The notes below the pieces were generated by a model. That model was not told the origin of the DNA. It was given only the letters and a program-made list of their open reading frames with translations, and ran no database searches. From SAR324 cluster bacterium (lineage in GTDB: Bacteria; SAR324; XYD2-FULL-50-16), in contig JANQGX010000056.1 in assembly GCA_028282885.1 (NCBI GenBank), positions 124,001-188,000 of the forward strand: a stretch of DNA of 64,000 nucleotides. The letters run 5' to 3'. This document shows, piece by piece, positions 9,204-18,334 of the stretch. The position numbers and the translations under genes are program-made. The stretch's first letter is position 1, and every line of letters starts with the position of its first letter.

Positions 9204-10355
9204 ATGACATCGGATCTGTATTTCACCAAGGAACACGAACAGGTTAGAAAAGCGGCTCGAGAATTTATCAAAAAAGAGATCAATCCCTATGTGGACGAAT
9301 GGGAAGAAGCCGGGTCCGCTCCCCTGCGCGAAATCTTTAAAAAGATGGGTGACCTGGGATTTTTAGGAATTCGATATGATCCCAAATGGGGCGGAGAAGG
9401 ACTCGATTACTGGTATGAGCTGGCCTTTCAGGAAGAGTTGGGAAATATCGAATGCGGCGGCATTTCCATGGCTATATCGGTTCAAACCAGCATGGCTACT
9501 CCCGCCATCGACCAGTTTGGCTCCGACTATCTCAAAGAGACCTATCTGAAACCAGCTATCGCCGGAGATATGGTTTCCGCCATCGCTGTCACGGAACCGG
9601 ATGCGGGATCGGACGTGGCTTCCCTGAAAACAACCGCCAAAAAAGAGGGAGACTACTATATCCTGAATGGGTCCAAAACCTTTATTACCAACGGCACCCA
9701 GGCAGACTTTCTTACCCTCCTGGCCAGAACCAGCGATGAACCCGGTTACCATTCTTTCGGTCTGTTTGTGGTTCCCACCAATATCGATGGCTTTGTCGTC
9801 AGTAAAAAACTGGATAAGCTCGGAATGAGAAGCAGCGACACAGCCGAGCTTTTCTTCGACAACATGAAAATTCCCAAGGAAAACCTAATCGGAAAAGAGG
9901 GAGAGGGATTCATCTACCAGATGCAGCAATTCCAGCATGAAAGATTCGTAACCCTGCCAATGACTTACGTTACCATGAGAAATGTTATCGAGATGACCAA
10001 GGAGCACCTGAGGCAGAGAATTGTCTTCGGTAAACCTCTCATGGCAAAGCAGGTCCTGAGACACAGGTTGGCTCAATGGGTGACAGAAATCGAAAGTCTG
10101 AAGCAATTGACCTATCATATTGTCCGTATGAAAATGGCGGGAATGGATGCTACCCGCGAGATTTCCATGGGGAAACTGCTAGCGGGGCAATTAGCAGGAA
10201 AGGTAACAGATGGCTGCCTGCAGATGTTTGGTGGACTGGGTTTCATGAATGAAATGAAAATTTCGCGGCATTTCAGGGATTCGAGACTAATCGCCATCGG
10301 AGGCGGTGCCAACGAGGTCATGAGCGAAATCATCAGCAAATCGGAAGGCTTCTAA
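9204..10355 (+). CDS. Acyl-CoA dehydrogenase, AtuD/citronellyl-CoA-dehydrogenase-like
   Basis: A 383-residue FAD flavoprotein with the usual three-domain layout. Flavin/substrate motifs AVTEPDAGSDVAS and NGSKTFITNG are present, and the KLDKLGMRSSDTAEL block resembles AtuD as I remember it. The C-terminal YEG catalytic glutamate of short-chain enzymes is replaced (IGGGANE). Glu246 in QHERF occupies the helix-G site used by isovaleryl-CoA and long-chain dehydrogenases. That points to a branched or isoprenoid acyl-CoA substrate. ACAGGAG precedes the ATG. It probably passes electrons to ETF; no etf genes are in the window. Confidence 0.9.
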   Translation: MTSDLYFTKEHEQVRKAAREFIKKEINPYVDEWEEAGSAPLREIFKKMGDLGFLGIRYDPKWGGEGLDYWYELAFQEELGNIECGGISMAISVQTSMATPAIDQFGSDYLKETYLKPAIAGDMVSAIAVTEPDAGSDVASLKTTAKKEGDYYILNGSKTFITNGTQADFLTLLARTSDEPGYHSFGLFVVPTNIDGFVVSKKLDKLGMRSSDTAELFFDNMKIPKENLIGKEGEGFIYQMQQFQHERFVTLPMTYVTMRNVIEMTKEHLRQRIVFGKPLMAKQVLRHRLAQWVTEIESLKQLTYHIVRMKMAGMDATREISMGKLLAGQLAGKVTDGCLQMFGGLGFMNEMKISRHFRDSRLIAIGGGANEVMSEIISKSEGF

Positions 10356-10373
10356 TCAAACGCCGGAGAATCG

Positions 10374-11534
10374 ATGGAAACAAAAAACAGCAGCGTGACT
10401 TACCAGCAGTATTTCAGCAAGGAACACGAGTTGTTGCGTAAGGCAGTACGGGATTTTGTGAAAAAGGAGATCACACCTTTCGTTGAGGAATGGGAAGAGG
10501 CAAACGATTTCCCTAAAGAGCTGTACAAAAAAGTTGCCGATCTCGGTTTCAACAGTATCGGCTATCCGGAAGAGTATGGAGGAACCCCCGGTGATATTTT
10601 TGACCAGATTGTAGTCACGGAAGAACTCTGCCGGTGCGGATCAACAGGACTCGTAGCCAGCCTGGGATCGCACGGCATTTCACTGCCGCCCATTGCAGCC
10701 CATGGGACGCCGGAACAGAAAAAGAAGTACCTGGAGCCTGTAATCACCGGCGACAGGATTTCTGCCTTGGGTATCACTGAACCCTCCGGAGGTTCCGATG
10801 TGGCCAATTTAAAAACCACGGCTATTCGCGAAGGTGACTATTATTTAGTCAATGGCAGCAAAACTTTTATCACCAGTGCACTTCATGCGGATCAGATTAC
10901 CTGTGCGGTAAGAACCGGCGGGGAAGGGGCGCATGGAATCAGTTTTCTCATCATCGACACCGACACACCCGGGTTTTCCGTATCCAAAGAGCTGAAGAAA
11001 ATGGGTTGGTGGGCCTCCAATACGGGAGAGATCTTCTTTGACAATTGCAGGGTTCCTGTTGAAAACCTGATCGGAGAAGAGAACAAGGGATTCTACTATA
11101 TCATGGAAAACTTCCAGGCTGAAAGGCTTTCGCTGGCCTTGATGGCAAATATCACCTCTGAACTGGCGTTGGAAGAGTCATTGAAATATGCCAGGGAACG
11201 GGATGCGTTCGGCAAGCCGTTAACCGGATTTCAGGTCACCAGGCATAAGCTTGCTGACATGGCTACAATGCTTGAAGCCAGCAGGGAGTTCACCTACCGC
11301 GTTGCCGCAAAAATGAACGCAGGAGTCGAGCAGATCAAAGAGGTATCCATGGCCAAAAATTTCGCCTGCACAGTCAGCAACCAGGTCACCTTTGATGCCA
11401 CACAGATTTTCGGAGGCTACGGCTTCATGCGCGGGTACCTTGTAGAGAGGCTATACAGGGACAACCGAATCCTTTCCATCGGTGGCGGAACCCAGGAAAT
11501 TATGAAGGAGATCATCTCAAAACTGATTTTATAG
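10374..11534 (+). CDS. Acyl-CoA dehydrogenase, second paralogue
   Basis: A 386-residue acyl-CoA dehydrogenase that begins 18 bases after its neighbour and clearly arose from the same family (FSKEHELLRKAVRDFVKKE against FTKEHEQVRKAAREF). Motifs are ITEPSGGSDVANL and NGSKTFITS. As in the first copy, the C-terminal catalytic glutamate is absent (IGGGTQE), and Glu250 in FQAERLS is the likely base. Two linked dehydrogenases suggest either two chain lengths or two oxidation steps before and after the carboxylation. Substrate unknown. Confidence 0.9.
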   Translation: METKNSSVTYQQYFSKEHELLRKAVRDFVKKEITPFVEEWEEANDFPKELYKKVADLGFNSIGYPEEYGGTPGDIFDQIVVTEELCRCGSTGLVASLGSHGISLPPIAAHGTPEQKKKYLEPVITGDRISALGITEPSGGSDVANLKTTAIREGDYYLVNGSKTFITSALHADQITCAVRTGGEGAHGISFLIIDTDTPGFSVSKELKKMGWWASNTGEIFFDNCRVPVENLIGEENKGFYYIMENFQAERLSLALMANITSELALEESLKYARERDAFGKPLTGFQVTRHKLADMATMLEASREFTYRVAAKMNAGVEQIKEVSMAKNFACTVSNQVTFDATQIFGGYGFMRGYLVERLYRDNRILSIGGGTQEIMKEIISKLIL

Positions 11535-11615
11535 GGGGCATTTCCGAGATTTGCTGGTAGCATGCAGACATAGGCGTTGTGTAAAGGAATCACCCCTTAT
11601 TAACGGAGAACGGAA

Positions 11616-13028
11616 ATGCGAACCAGGGTTGATTGGGAAAAACCGGTCCGGAGAATTGAACACCTGATACGACTGAAATCGTTTCCGGTGGCTTTCAAAA
11701 TGCTGGAGAAAAAGGAGATGTTGGATGAAATCCCCTTTATCAGAAGGCCGGGAAAAAAAGTCAGCCTTTGTCAGCTCATCACCCAGGTCAGAACTTTCGA
11801 TTGGACCGTTGGAGCAGATCCGGAAGATTTTGTGGGTCCGGTCTGCCCTTCCATTATCGGTCTGACGGAGCTTCCTGAACTGGGTTTTTACGATGGAACC
11901 TTTCGCAGCATCGTCTGGACCAAAACCAGAAAGGACGCCATTGCTTTTGAAAAGGCCATACCGCGTCTGCCCGCCGGCAAGAATGAGGCAGTAGCCCTGG
12001 CTCCGCTGGTCTATAATCCCTTTGATCCTGATATTGTACTCATCTACGCCAACCCGGCTCAGATGATGTTGCTGATCAATGCCCTGCAGTTTGAAAACTA
12101 CGAAGTTATGGAGTTCTCCTGTGTAGGGGAGTCTTCCTGTTCCGACGCCATTGTCCGCTGCTATCAAACCGGCAAACCCTCACTCACGATCCCCTGTTAC
12201 GGCGAAAGACGATACGGACATGCCCAGGATGAAGACCTGGTTATGGCATTGAAGCCGGAACACATCGAAAAGGCATTAAAAGGGCTTGAAGTGCTTTATC
12301 GACGTGGAATCAGATATCCAATCAGCTATGCCGGAGCTGAAACCGACCTTTCAGCAGCATATCCCATGTCCTACGGAGGATTGGATCAATTGGAGTTTAT
12401 TCGGGGTAAGGACAAGCGATTGTTGATCGGTGTGACCGGGAGTATTGCTACAGGCAAAAGCACCGTAGCCAATATGCTGGAGGAACTGGGAGCACCGATT
12501 ATCGATTTCGATGTTCTGGCCCGTGAAGTTGTTCAACCGGGTAAACCGGCCTGGAAAGACATTGTCGACTATTTCGGCAAGCAGATTCTGGAAGAGGATG
12601 AAAATCTGAACCGCAAGGCGCTGTCGGACATTGTTTTTAATGATCTGGAAAAACGTAAGAAACTGGAGAGCTTTACCCACCCCAGAATTCAGGAAAAGTT
12701 CATTGTCCAACTGGACGAAATCACGTCAAATGATCCCGAAGCCATTATTCAAGTGGTGATACCGCTTTTGATCGAACAGAACCTGACATATCTTTTTCAT
12801 AAACTCCTGGTCGTCTATACCCCCCGGGAGATCCAGGTAAAACGGCTGGCTGAACGTGACAGGATAAGTGAGGAAAAAGCTCTGAACATTCTGCAATCGC
12901 AAATCTCCATTGATGAGAAGCTGGAATATGCGGATTATGTGGTTCACAACGATCAATCACTCGAACATACCAGAAAACAGGTAGTAGAACTCTGGGAGAA
13001 GCTTAAAGGCGAACAGGAAAAAAAATAG
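11616..13028 (+). CDS. coaE: DUF169 domain fused to dephospho-CoA kinase
   Basis: A 470-residue single reading frame. Residues about 5-255 are a DUF169 domain with several conserved-looking cysteines (SLCQLI, PVCPSI, SCVGESSC, IPCYGERRYG). Residues about 268-470 are a complete dephospho-CoA kinase with P-loop G272-VTGSIATGKST and the DxD-like DFDVLAREV segment. CoaE phosphorylates dephospho-CoA in the last step of CoA synthesis. DUF169 has no established function. The join is in frame with no stop or start signal nearby, so it looks genuine. The gene follows the dehydrogenases by 81 bases, and coaD lies 0.9 kb on. I do not know of this fusion as a standard architecture. Confidence 0.85.
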   Translation: MRTRVDWEKPVRRIEHLIRLKSFPVAFKMLEKKEMLDEIPFIRRPGKKVSLCQLITQVRTFDWTVGADPEDFVGPVCPSIIGLTELPELGFYDGTFRSIVWTKTRKDAIAFEKAIPRLPAGKNEAVALAPLVYNPFDPDIVLIYANPAQMMLLINALQFENYEVMEFSCVGESSCSDAIVRCYQTGKPSLTIPCYGERRYGHAQDEDLVMALKPEHIEKALKGLEVLYRRGIRYPISYAGAETDLSAAYPMSYGGLDQLEFIRGKDKRLLIGVTGSIATGKSTVANMLEELGAPIIDFDVLAREVVQPGKPAWKDIVDYFGKQILEEDENLNRKALSDIVFNDLEKRKKLESFTHPRIQEKFIVQLDEITSNDPEAIIQVVIPLLIEQNLTYLFHKLLVVYTPREIQVKRLAERDRISEEKALNILQSQISIDEKLEYADYVVHNDQSLEHTRKQVVELWEKLKGEQEKK

Positions 13029-13029
13029 A

Positions 13030-13647
13030 TCACCGGTTCAATCGTTCCCAGACATCATTGACAACTTCCAGTCTGCAATCTTCGAGTTTTTGGAGGTCGG
13101 TACCAATTTTTTCGGGATTGCATTTTAGGTCGATCCTTTCATCCAGCCAGGTCCAGCAACCCTTTTCCCCGATTTTGTTGCAGATTTTCCGTTTCATATG
13201 GAAGAGTTTGTTTCGTTCCTCCAGGTATTGCTGCCCTCTTTTAATCGTTCCTGAGAAGGTGCCCGACAACTCGTCTTTCCAGTCCTGCAGCCTGGTTTTG
13301 AACTGGCTGCATCGATTTTTATCCATCATCGAGGAACTTCCGCAAATCCTCTCTTTTATGTCACCGAAGGCTTCGGCGATGGATGATAAAATAACGGCAG
13401 CCTCATCCACACCTCCCTTGGAAATACAATTCAATGTCTCCTTGAATGAGGATTCTTCCAGGCATTCCTTGATCATTTCCATCTGTTCCGCTGTAAACTC
13501 TTTACTTTGCTCCAACTTGTCGGCAACTTCGTCCTTGTATTCAGCAGGTATTTCCAACCAATCCTTGGCACTACCGGAAGCGGCAAAAACAGTATCAGAC
13601 ATGCAAAAAATGACAAGAGCGACTATAATCCGGCAGATGAATCTCAT
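13030..13647 (-). CDS. Secreted cysteine-containing protein of unknown function
   Basis: About 205 residues. The start is set at the ATG at 13647, which has AAGGAG 8 bases upstream and begins a clear signal peptide (MRFICRIIVALVIF, cleavage near VFAASG). A longer frame from 13683 adds 12 residues that would spoil the signal. The mature part is highly charged and helical with about eight cysteines, consistent with disulfides in the periplasm. I recognise no family. It ends 2 bases from the coaE stop on the opposite strand, so it is convergent and separately expressed. Confidence 0.65.
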   Translation of the reverse strand: MRFICRIIVALVIFCMSDTVFAASGSAKDWLEIPAEYKDEVADKLEQSKEFTAEQMEMIKECLEESSFKETLNCISKGGVDEAAVILSSIAEAFGDIKERICGSSSMMDKNRCSQFKTRLQDWKDELSGTFSGTIKRGQQYLEERNKLFHMKRKICNKIGEKGCWTWLDERIDLKCNPEKIGTDLQKLEDCRLEVVNDVWERLNR

Positions 13648-13740
13648 ATCTATTGCTCCTTGATTTATAACAGGATCTGTCAAATATACTTAATGCTAAC
13701 GGTTAAAATCCCGAAAGTCATCCGGAATAACTGATCGCCA

Positions 13741-13778
13741 GAAAGGGAAATCAGAGAAAACGGTTTCTCTCCCTTTTC
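13741..13778. repeat. Intergenic hairpin before coaD
   Basis: Inner arms AGAGAAA (13753-13759) and TTTCTCT (13764-13770) enclose an ACGG loop. Outer arms GAAAGGG and CCCTTTTC extend it past a small bulge. It lies between the divergent secreted-protein gene and coaD. There is no clean T-run, so a regulatory or UTR structure is as likely as a terminator. Confidence 0.4.
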
Positions 13779-13929
13779 TTCCCGGGGATTGGTTGATGAT
13801 AGACAGAAATATTCCTAAAAACCGTTTCAGGTTCGTTGATTTCACCCCGGTCATACGGTAGAAAAATAGATGTAACAAACCGATAGAAAGGGACTCATTT
13901 AATCCAGACTATAATCAACAACCAACTCC

Positions 13930-14442
13930 ATGAAAAAAAGCATCGCCATCTACCCCGGCTCCTTTGACCCCGTAACGAATGGGCATATGGACATGATCAC
14001 CAGGGGACTCAAACTTTTTGACCGACTCATCGTTGCCATTCTTCATAATCCAGCAAAACGACAGGCTCTTTTCTCCGTAGAAGAGAGGATAGAGATGCTG
14101 GAGGAGATCTTTAAAGATCACCCCAATGTAGAAGTTGAAGAGCACAGCGGCTTACTGGTCGATTATGCGGAGGTGAAAGGGGCGAGAGCTATATTAAGGG
14201 GATTAAGAGCTGTATCCGATTTTGAGTATGAGTTCCAGATGGCTATGATGAATCGCAGGCTGAATCGAAACGTACAGACGGTTTTCCTGATGACCGGTCT
14301 GCAATGGATCTTCACCAGTTCATCAATTGTTAAGGAGGCTGCAACCTTCGGTGGTGATGTCAAAAGCATGGTCCCGGCAAATGTAAATCAACGTCTCATC
14401 GAAAAATTCAACAACGGTCCCTTCGCTGACAAAAAGAAATAA
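13930..14442 (+). CDS. coaD: Phosphopantetheine adenylyltransferase
   Basis: A 170-residue nucleotidyltransferase. It starts MKKSIAIYPGSFDPVTNGHMDMI, containing the T/HxGH nucleotide-binding site, and includes the AILRGLRAVSDFEYEFQMA and FTSSSIVKEAA stretches typical of CoaD. It makes dephospho-CoA from phosphopantetheine and ATP, the step just before CoaE. CoaE is the preceding plus-strand gene, so both terminal CoA steps are here. Length fits the family (about 160 residues). Confidence 0.96.
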   Translation: MKKSIAIYPGSFDPVTNGHMDMITRGLKLFDRLIVAILHNPAKRQALFSVEERIEMLEEIFKDHPNVEVEEHSGLLVDYAEVKGARAILRGLRAVSDFEYEFQMAMMNRRLNRNVQTVFLMTGLQWIFTSSSIVKEAATFGGDVKSMVPANVNQRLIEKFNNGPFADKKK

Positions 14443-14467
14443 CCGTTTTTCAAGTTGAACCGGATAC

Positions 14468-14496
14468 CCGGGTTATTCAACATATACCGGGTTATT
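14468..14496. repeat. Direct repeat upstream of the HD-GYP gene
   Basis: CCGGGTTATT occurs at 14468-14477 and again at 14487-14496, 19 bases apart. Each copy is preceded by ATAC and followed by an ACAT a few bases on. Two helical turns of spacing would suit a tandem regulator site, but this is only a suggestion. Confidence 0.3.
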
Positions 14497-14648
14497 GCCG
14501 ACATATCCAATTCTTTGCTATTATACGTTTCAAAATTTACTTTTTTATCTCCCGATTTCATGAGATAATCATGAGTAAATGTATTATATGAAATGTCACT
14601 CGGTCCGAAACATTCAGAATATTAACTCTTTGAAAGATCAAGATAGTT

Positions 14649-16001
14649 ATGGTTAATGACAACTCCCAGCAAAGTGGCATCAGTTTAAATGAACTGTCCA
14701 GTCAAATGATGATTACTGCTTATACCGGATTCAATGATAAATATTCCCCCATGGACAAGCAAACCGGTGATTGGGTCAAGCACAACTTCAAAGGCACGAT
14801 GATCAGGGTAAACAGGGGTGGCACGGATCTGGAAATACCCGTGGATCAGCTTCAGGAAGGGGACAGCTTGTTAAAGGTGTTTGGATTCCCGGCAAACCTG
14901 GAGAAACTGGTAAAAGTCAGCAACGGATTGATCAAGGAACTGGAAAAAAGAGGTTTTACCGAATTCGAAGTAAAAAAGATTAAACAAAGAACTCCGGAGC
15001 AACAGGAAAAAAGGAAACAATCCGTTAGAAAAGCTGAAGATCTGGTTCAAAAGGTCAAGGAGAGTGTTGAAATCAGGGATAAAGCCAGCAAAGCGGTGGA
15101 AAATCTCATGGACAGTGGAAGACAGGGAAAAACCAATACCTCGGAAATCCTCGGCTTTGTTGACAGCATTGTCTCAAGTTCTTCAGCAGAAGCTATCACA
15201 GCTATCTCCAGCTTGAAAGAAAGCGATCAGACCTACGCCCATTGTATTGATGTGGGAGCGATTTTTCAGGTGGTATATCTGAAGGCCATCGAAAAACTGG
15301 GGGTAAAAAGCGTTTTTAAGGATGAGCAGGAGATCCTGTTGAGTTCGTTTTTGCACGATTTTGGAAAAGCCAAGGTTCCCAAAGAGATCCTGGACAGCAC
15401 CGTAAGATTTGAACGTGACAGCAAAGAGATGCAACTAATGCAGAACCATCCGGTCTACGGCGCAGAAATGCTGACAGCTATGAACATGCCAAGCCACATT
15501 GTGGATATGGCACATTATCACCATATCAAGCTGGATACGAGTATGGCTTCCAGCTATCCCAAGGGTGTAAATTTCGAGGACATCAGTCTGGAAGCTCGAA
15601 TGATTGCCATCATAGATATTTACCAGGCTCTCGTCGGAAAAAGAAGCTACAAGAAATCGTGGGCACCTCCTGCTGCCATTAGGTTCATCGATTCACTGGC
15701 TGGTGTGGAATACGATCTTGATATCTGGAATGAATTTATGCAGATTATGGGCAGATACCCCAAAGGATCCGCAGTTGAGCTGAATGAAGGCTCCCAGGGA
15801 TTTGTCATCAGTGTTCCGGAAAAAGACCTTGATCGTCCACAGGTGGTGGTGGTTCGTAATGCCAAGGGAGAAAACCTGGAACATCACGAATTAATCGATC
15901 TTGAGTATGAAGAAGATGTTAGTATCACCAAAGAACTGGACAATTATGAAACCTTTGGGGATAATGTTATCGAATTTTTCACCAGTCTACAGGTTATCTA
16001 G
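14649..16001 (+). CDS. HD-GYP-like domain protein (degenerate GYP)
   Basis: A 450-residue soluble protein. The N-terminal ~110 residues look PilZ- or adaptor-like but are not recognised, and a charged helical linker follows (about 105-165). A phosphohydrolase domain covers about residues 190-360, with LSSFLHDFGKAKVPKEIL (metal-binding HD), NHPVYGAEML, HYHHIKLD and ARMIAIIDIYQALVG. These follow the HD-GYP cyclic-di-GMP phosphodiesterase order. However, the GYP signature reads SSYPKG instead of xGYPxG, so cyclic-di-GMP activity is uncertain. The C-terminal ~80 residues are conserved in type but unassigned. Confidence 0.8.
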   Translation: MVNDNSQQSGISLNELSSQMMITAYTGFNDKYSPMDKQTGDWVKHNFKGTMIRVNRGGTDLEIPVDQLQEGDSLLKVFGFPANLEKLVKVSNGLIKELEKRGFTEFEVKKIKQRTPEQQEKRKQSVRKAEDLVQKVKESVEIRDKASKAVENLMDSGRQGKTNTSEILGFVDSIVSSSSAEAITAISSLKESDQTYAHCIDVGAIFQVVYLKAIEKLGVKSVFKDEQEILLSSFLHDFGKAKVPKEILDSTVRFERDSKEMQLMQNHPVYGAEMLTAMNMPSHIVDMAHYHHIKLDTSMASSYPKGVNFEDISLEARMIAIIDIYQALVGKRSYKKSWAPPAAIRFIDSLAGVEYDLDIWNEFMQIMGRYPKGSAVELNEGSQGFVISVPEKDLDRPQVVVVRNAKGENLEHHELIDLEYEEDVSITKELDNYETFGDNVIEFFTSLQVI

Positions 16002-16010
16002 CATCGTTAA

Positions 16011-16037
16011 GCATTGAGTTCCGGACGAACTCAATGC
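16011..16037 (+). terminator. Hairpin after the HD-GYP gene
   Basis: A perfect 11-base stem, GCATTGAGTTC (16011-16021) and GAACTCAATGC (16027-16037), with a CGGAC loop, starts 10 bases after the stop codon. The tail is pyrimidine-rich (CCTCTTCTCTTCC) rather than a pure T-run, so it is probably a terminator of moderate strength. Confidence 0.6.
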
Positions 16038-16139
16038 CCGCCTCTTCTCTTCCCGCTTGGATACTAAAGCAGACAGAGTCATCCAAAACCGCGTCCGACC
16101 TTGAAGAAAGTCTGTTCAGGTAATCAAAAGCCGATCGCC

Positions 16140-17276
16140 ATGAGTGGAATGCTATTCAATCGCAGCATCGCCAAATTCGGAATCAGACATATCATCGGCA
16201 AAAGAATCATCTGGTTGCTCTTTGTTGGATCTTTGCTGGGCTGGCTATTGGGTTCAGGGATCTTGAGCAAAGCGATTGGTGCCTATATTTTCATTGCCTT
16301 GCCATTCCTGGTTGGTATTTTTGTGGGTGATGTATGCCACTTTTTCAACCATTTCCATTTTCATTTCTCCAGGAGAGGTGATCGTTTACAGGCCCTGCAT
16401 TATAGTTTTAGCCAGTATTCCAAACCCGGTTTATTAGCTGCCGTTGCCGCCTCCATCATCGGATTTGGCATTTGTCTGACAACCGAATCACATGCCATGT
16501 GGAATATTGCCGTAATTTGCGGTGGCGGCGTTCTACTGTTATTTACACTGGGATTTCTCCTGCTTCCAATCGTGTTCTCCTTTGGACCGGCACTCAAAAA
16601 ACGGAGGCTGAAAAAGCAACCATCACCCATGAGAATGGTCCGTCTTTCTAAATGGATCCTGAACAAAAGGTTAATCCTTTTACCCCTCTCCCTGGTCGTT
16701 TACAGCTTAACCACCTTTCAATTTATCCGGATCGCCTTGTCGATTGATTCCTCAGTTCAGATCATCGACCTCTTTACCCGGTTTATTATCGGAATTGTCA
16801 TTGTTGGCCTGCTTTCCGGTTTTTATTTAAGATCATTCCGGGCAGGCATGCTGATGTTGTGGTTTAACCTCTTTCCTTTAATGCTTTTGACGATCAGCCT
16901 GGGTTCGCAGCCTGACCTTTCCGGTAATACCGTCACTATGATCATGCTGATAATAGGCGGATTGACTGCAAATACATCTGTTCGGTTATTCCTGCATTTC
17001 CAGGAAGAGTTTGAAGGGTTCCGGGAATATGAAAAAGCGCTTCAACAGACCTTTATGAAAACCGGAGTTGCCTCGTTTTGCTCTATCGGGGCCATACTGC
17101 CGATTTCCGGTAGTTTGTTATTCCTTAACCGGATCAATATCCCGGATATCGCAATGCCGATGATCGTGGGGGTACTGGCGCTGACAATGAACTCTTTCTT
17201 TTTCCTACCGGTTATTCTGATTCGGATTCGTCCTCTTGGCATCAAAGTCCTTACTCCCCCCGACAGTCGAAGTTAA
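16140..17276 (+). CDS. RND/MMPL-like half-length membrane protein
   Basis: About 378 residues with some eight to ten hydrophobic segments. The C-terminal third (residues about 280-370) reads like the last part of an RND/MMPL exporter half: a TM, then LFLHFQEEFEG, EKALQQTFMKTGVASF, then two TMs, ending FFFLPVILIRIRP. Canonical RND exporters carry two such halves and large periplasmic loops; this protein has one and almost no loops. The frame is open to a TTG at 16101; I use ATG 16140, which follows the frame's first sensible position, though the Shine-Dalgarno is weak. It could be a lipid or sterol-sensing-type transporter half. Function unknown. Confidence 0.55.
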   Translation: MSGMLFNRSIAKFGIRHIIGKRIIWLLFVGSLLGWLLGSGILSKAIGAYIFIALPFLVGIFVGDVCHFFNHFHFHFSRRGDRLQALHYSFSQYSKPGLLAAVAASIIGFGICLTTESHAMWNIAVICGGGVLLLFTLGFLLLPIVFSFGPALKKRRLKKQPSPMRMVRLSKWILNKRLILLPLSLVVYSLTTFQFIRIALSIDSSVQIIDLFTRFIIGIVIVGLLSGFYLRSFRAGMLMLWFNLFPLMLLTISLGSQPDLSGNTVTMIMLIIGGLTANTSVRLFLHFQEEFEGFREYEKALQQTFMKTGVASFCSIGAILPISGSLLFLNRINIPDIAMPMIVGVLALTMNSFFFLPVILIRIRPLGIKVLTPPDSRS

Positions 17277-17496
17277 TCGCCTCTGTTTTTACATTTGTTT
17301 TACAATAAAACAGTCATCATTCCAGTCGATCGCGTTATCATAAGCGAATATCCTTGCGACTCTGCCGCTTGCCAGAACAGGGTCAGGTCAAACTTGTCTG
17401 AAAGCCGTAGTTGTCACACAAGGGTGTAGGTGGATTCCAGGGACGGGAAATGATCCGGACAGAATAAAAAGGACAAACTGAGAGTTGGAGGCATTG

Positions 17497-18147
17497 ATGA
17501 TAAAACTTAGAGATCCAATCAGCGGATTCACCCATTTTATCGGTTGTGTTCTGGCCGTTCTGGGTCTGATCCTGCTCATTATGAAAGTCATTGATCCGGT
17601 TAAACCCTGGCACATTGCCACCTTTACAGTTTTCAGTGTGGGGATGATTCTGCTTTACCTTGCCAGCACCCTCTATCACTGGCTCCCTCTTTCCGACATC
17701 GGCACACAGAGACTGCGGAGACTGGATCATATTATGATCTTTATTATGATCGCAGCCACCTATACCCCCGTGTGTCTGATACCTTTGAGGTCAAGCATTG
17801 GCTGGCAATTGTTTTTTGGGGTTTGGGGAATCGCCGCATTGGGTCTGTTTGTCAAAGTCTTCTGGCTTCAAGCCCCGAGATGGTTATCTGTGACAATCTA
17901 TATCCTCATGGGATGGCTGGCGATCCTGGGTATTGTCCCGATTGTGGAAGCCATTCAACCCGGCGGCGTATTCTGGATGGTGGCCGGGGGTCTATTTTAT
18001 ACCATTGGAGCTGTAATATACGCCATTAAGCGACCGGATCCCTGGCCAAACCGATTTGGTTTTCACGAGATATTTCATCTATTTGTCATGTTGGGAAGTT
18101 TCTCGCATTTCATGATGATGTATCAATATATTGCTGTCATCAACTAA
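17497..18147 (+). CDS. Hemolysin III / PAQR family membrane protein
   Basis: About 216 residues with seven predicted membrane segments. The family's metal-site pattern is visible: LASTLYHW in TM2, RRLDHIMIF in TM3 and GFHEIFHLFV in the last part. Members resemble eukaryotic adiponectin receptors (ceramidase-like) and were first named as hemolysins, but the bacterial role is unclear. The ATG at 17497 is chosen over a TTG at 17485 because GGAG lies 6 bases before it. The gene stands alone with about 220 bases upstream. Confidence 0.88.
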   Translation: MIKLRDPISGFTHFIGCVLAVLGLILLIMKVIDPVKPWHIATFTVFSVGMILLYLASTLYHWLPLSDIGTQRLRRLDHIMIFIMIAATYTPVCLIPLRSSIGWQLFFGVWGIAALGLFVKVFWLQAPRWLSVTIYILMGWLAILGIVPIVEAIQPGGVFWMVAGGLFYTIGAVIYAIKRPDPWPNRFGFHEIFHLFVMLGSFSHFMMMYQYIAVIN

Positions 18148-18334
18148 TCGGTCTCTCACACTTGCTGAATCAATATGCTTTTTGATAAACAAGCAACAAA
18201 AGTTACGGTTGACAAACAGGTCTGATATAAGATTTCCCATCATAATCTCAAAGGCATGAGGGATCCGGCCGGAAAAAAATCGGGGCTGAATCAATCAGAC
18301 CAAACAGTTAAGTTATCGGTTTCAGATCGGAAAA

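Noticed and set aside
11616..13028. Idea that the DUF169-CoaE fusion is two genes merged by a sequencing error
   Set aside because: Both domains are complete, the linker is natural-looking and there is no internal ribosome site or start codon at the domain border. Read data would still be the final test.
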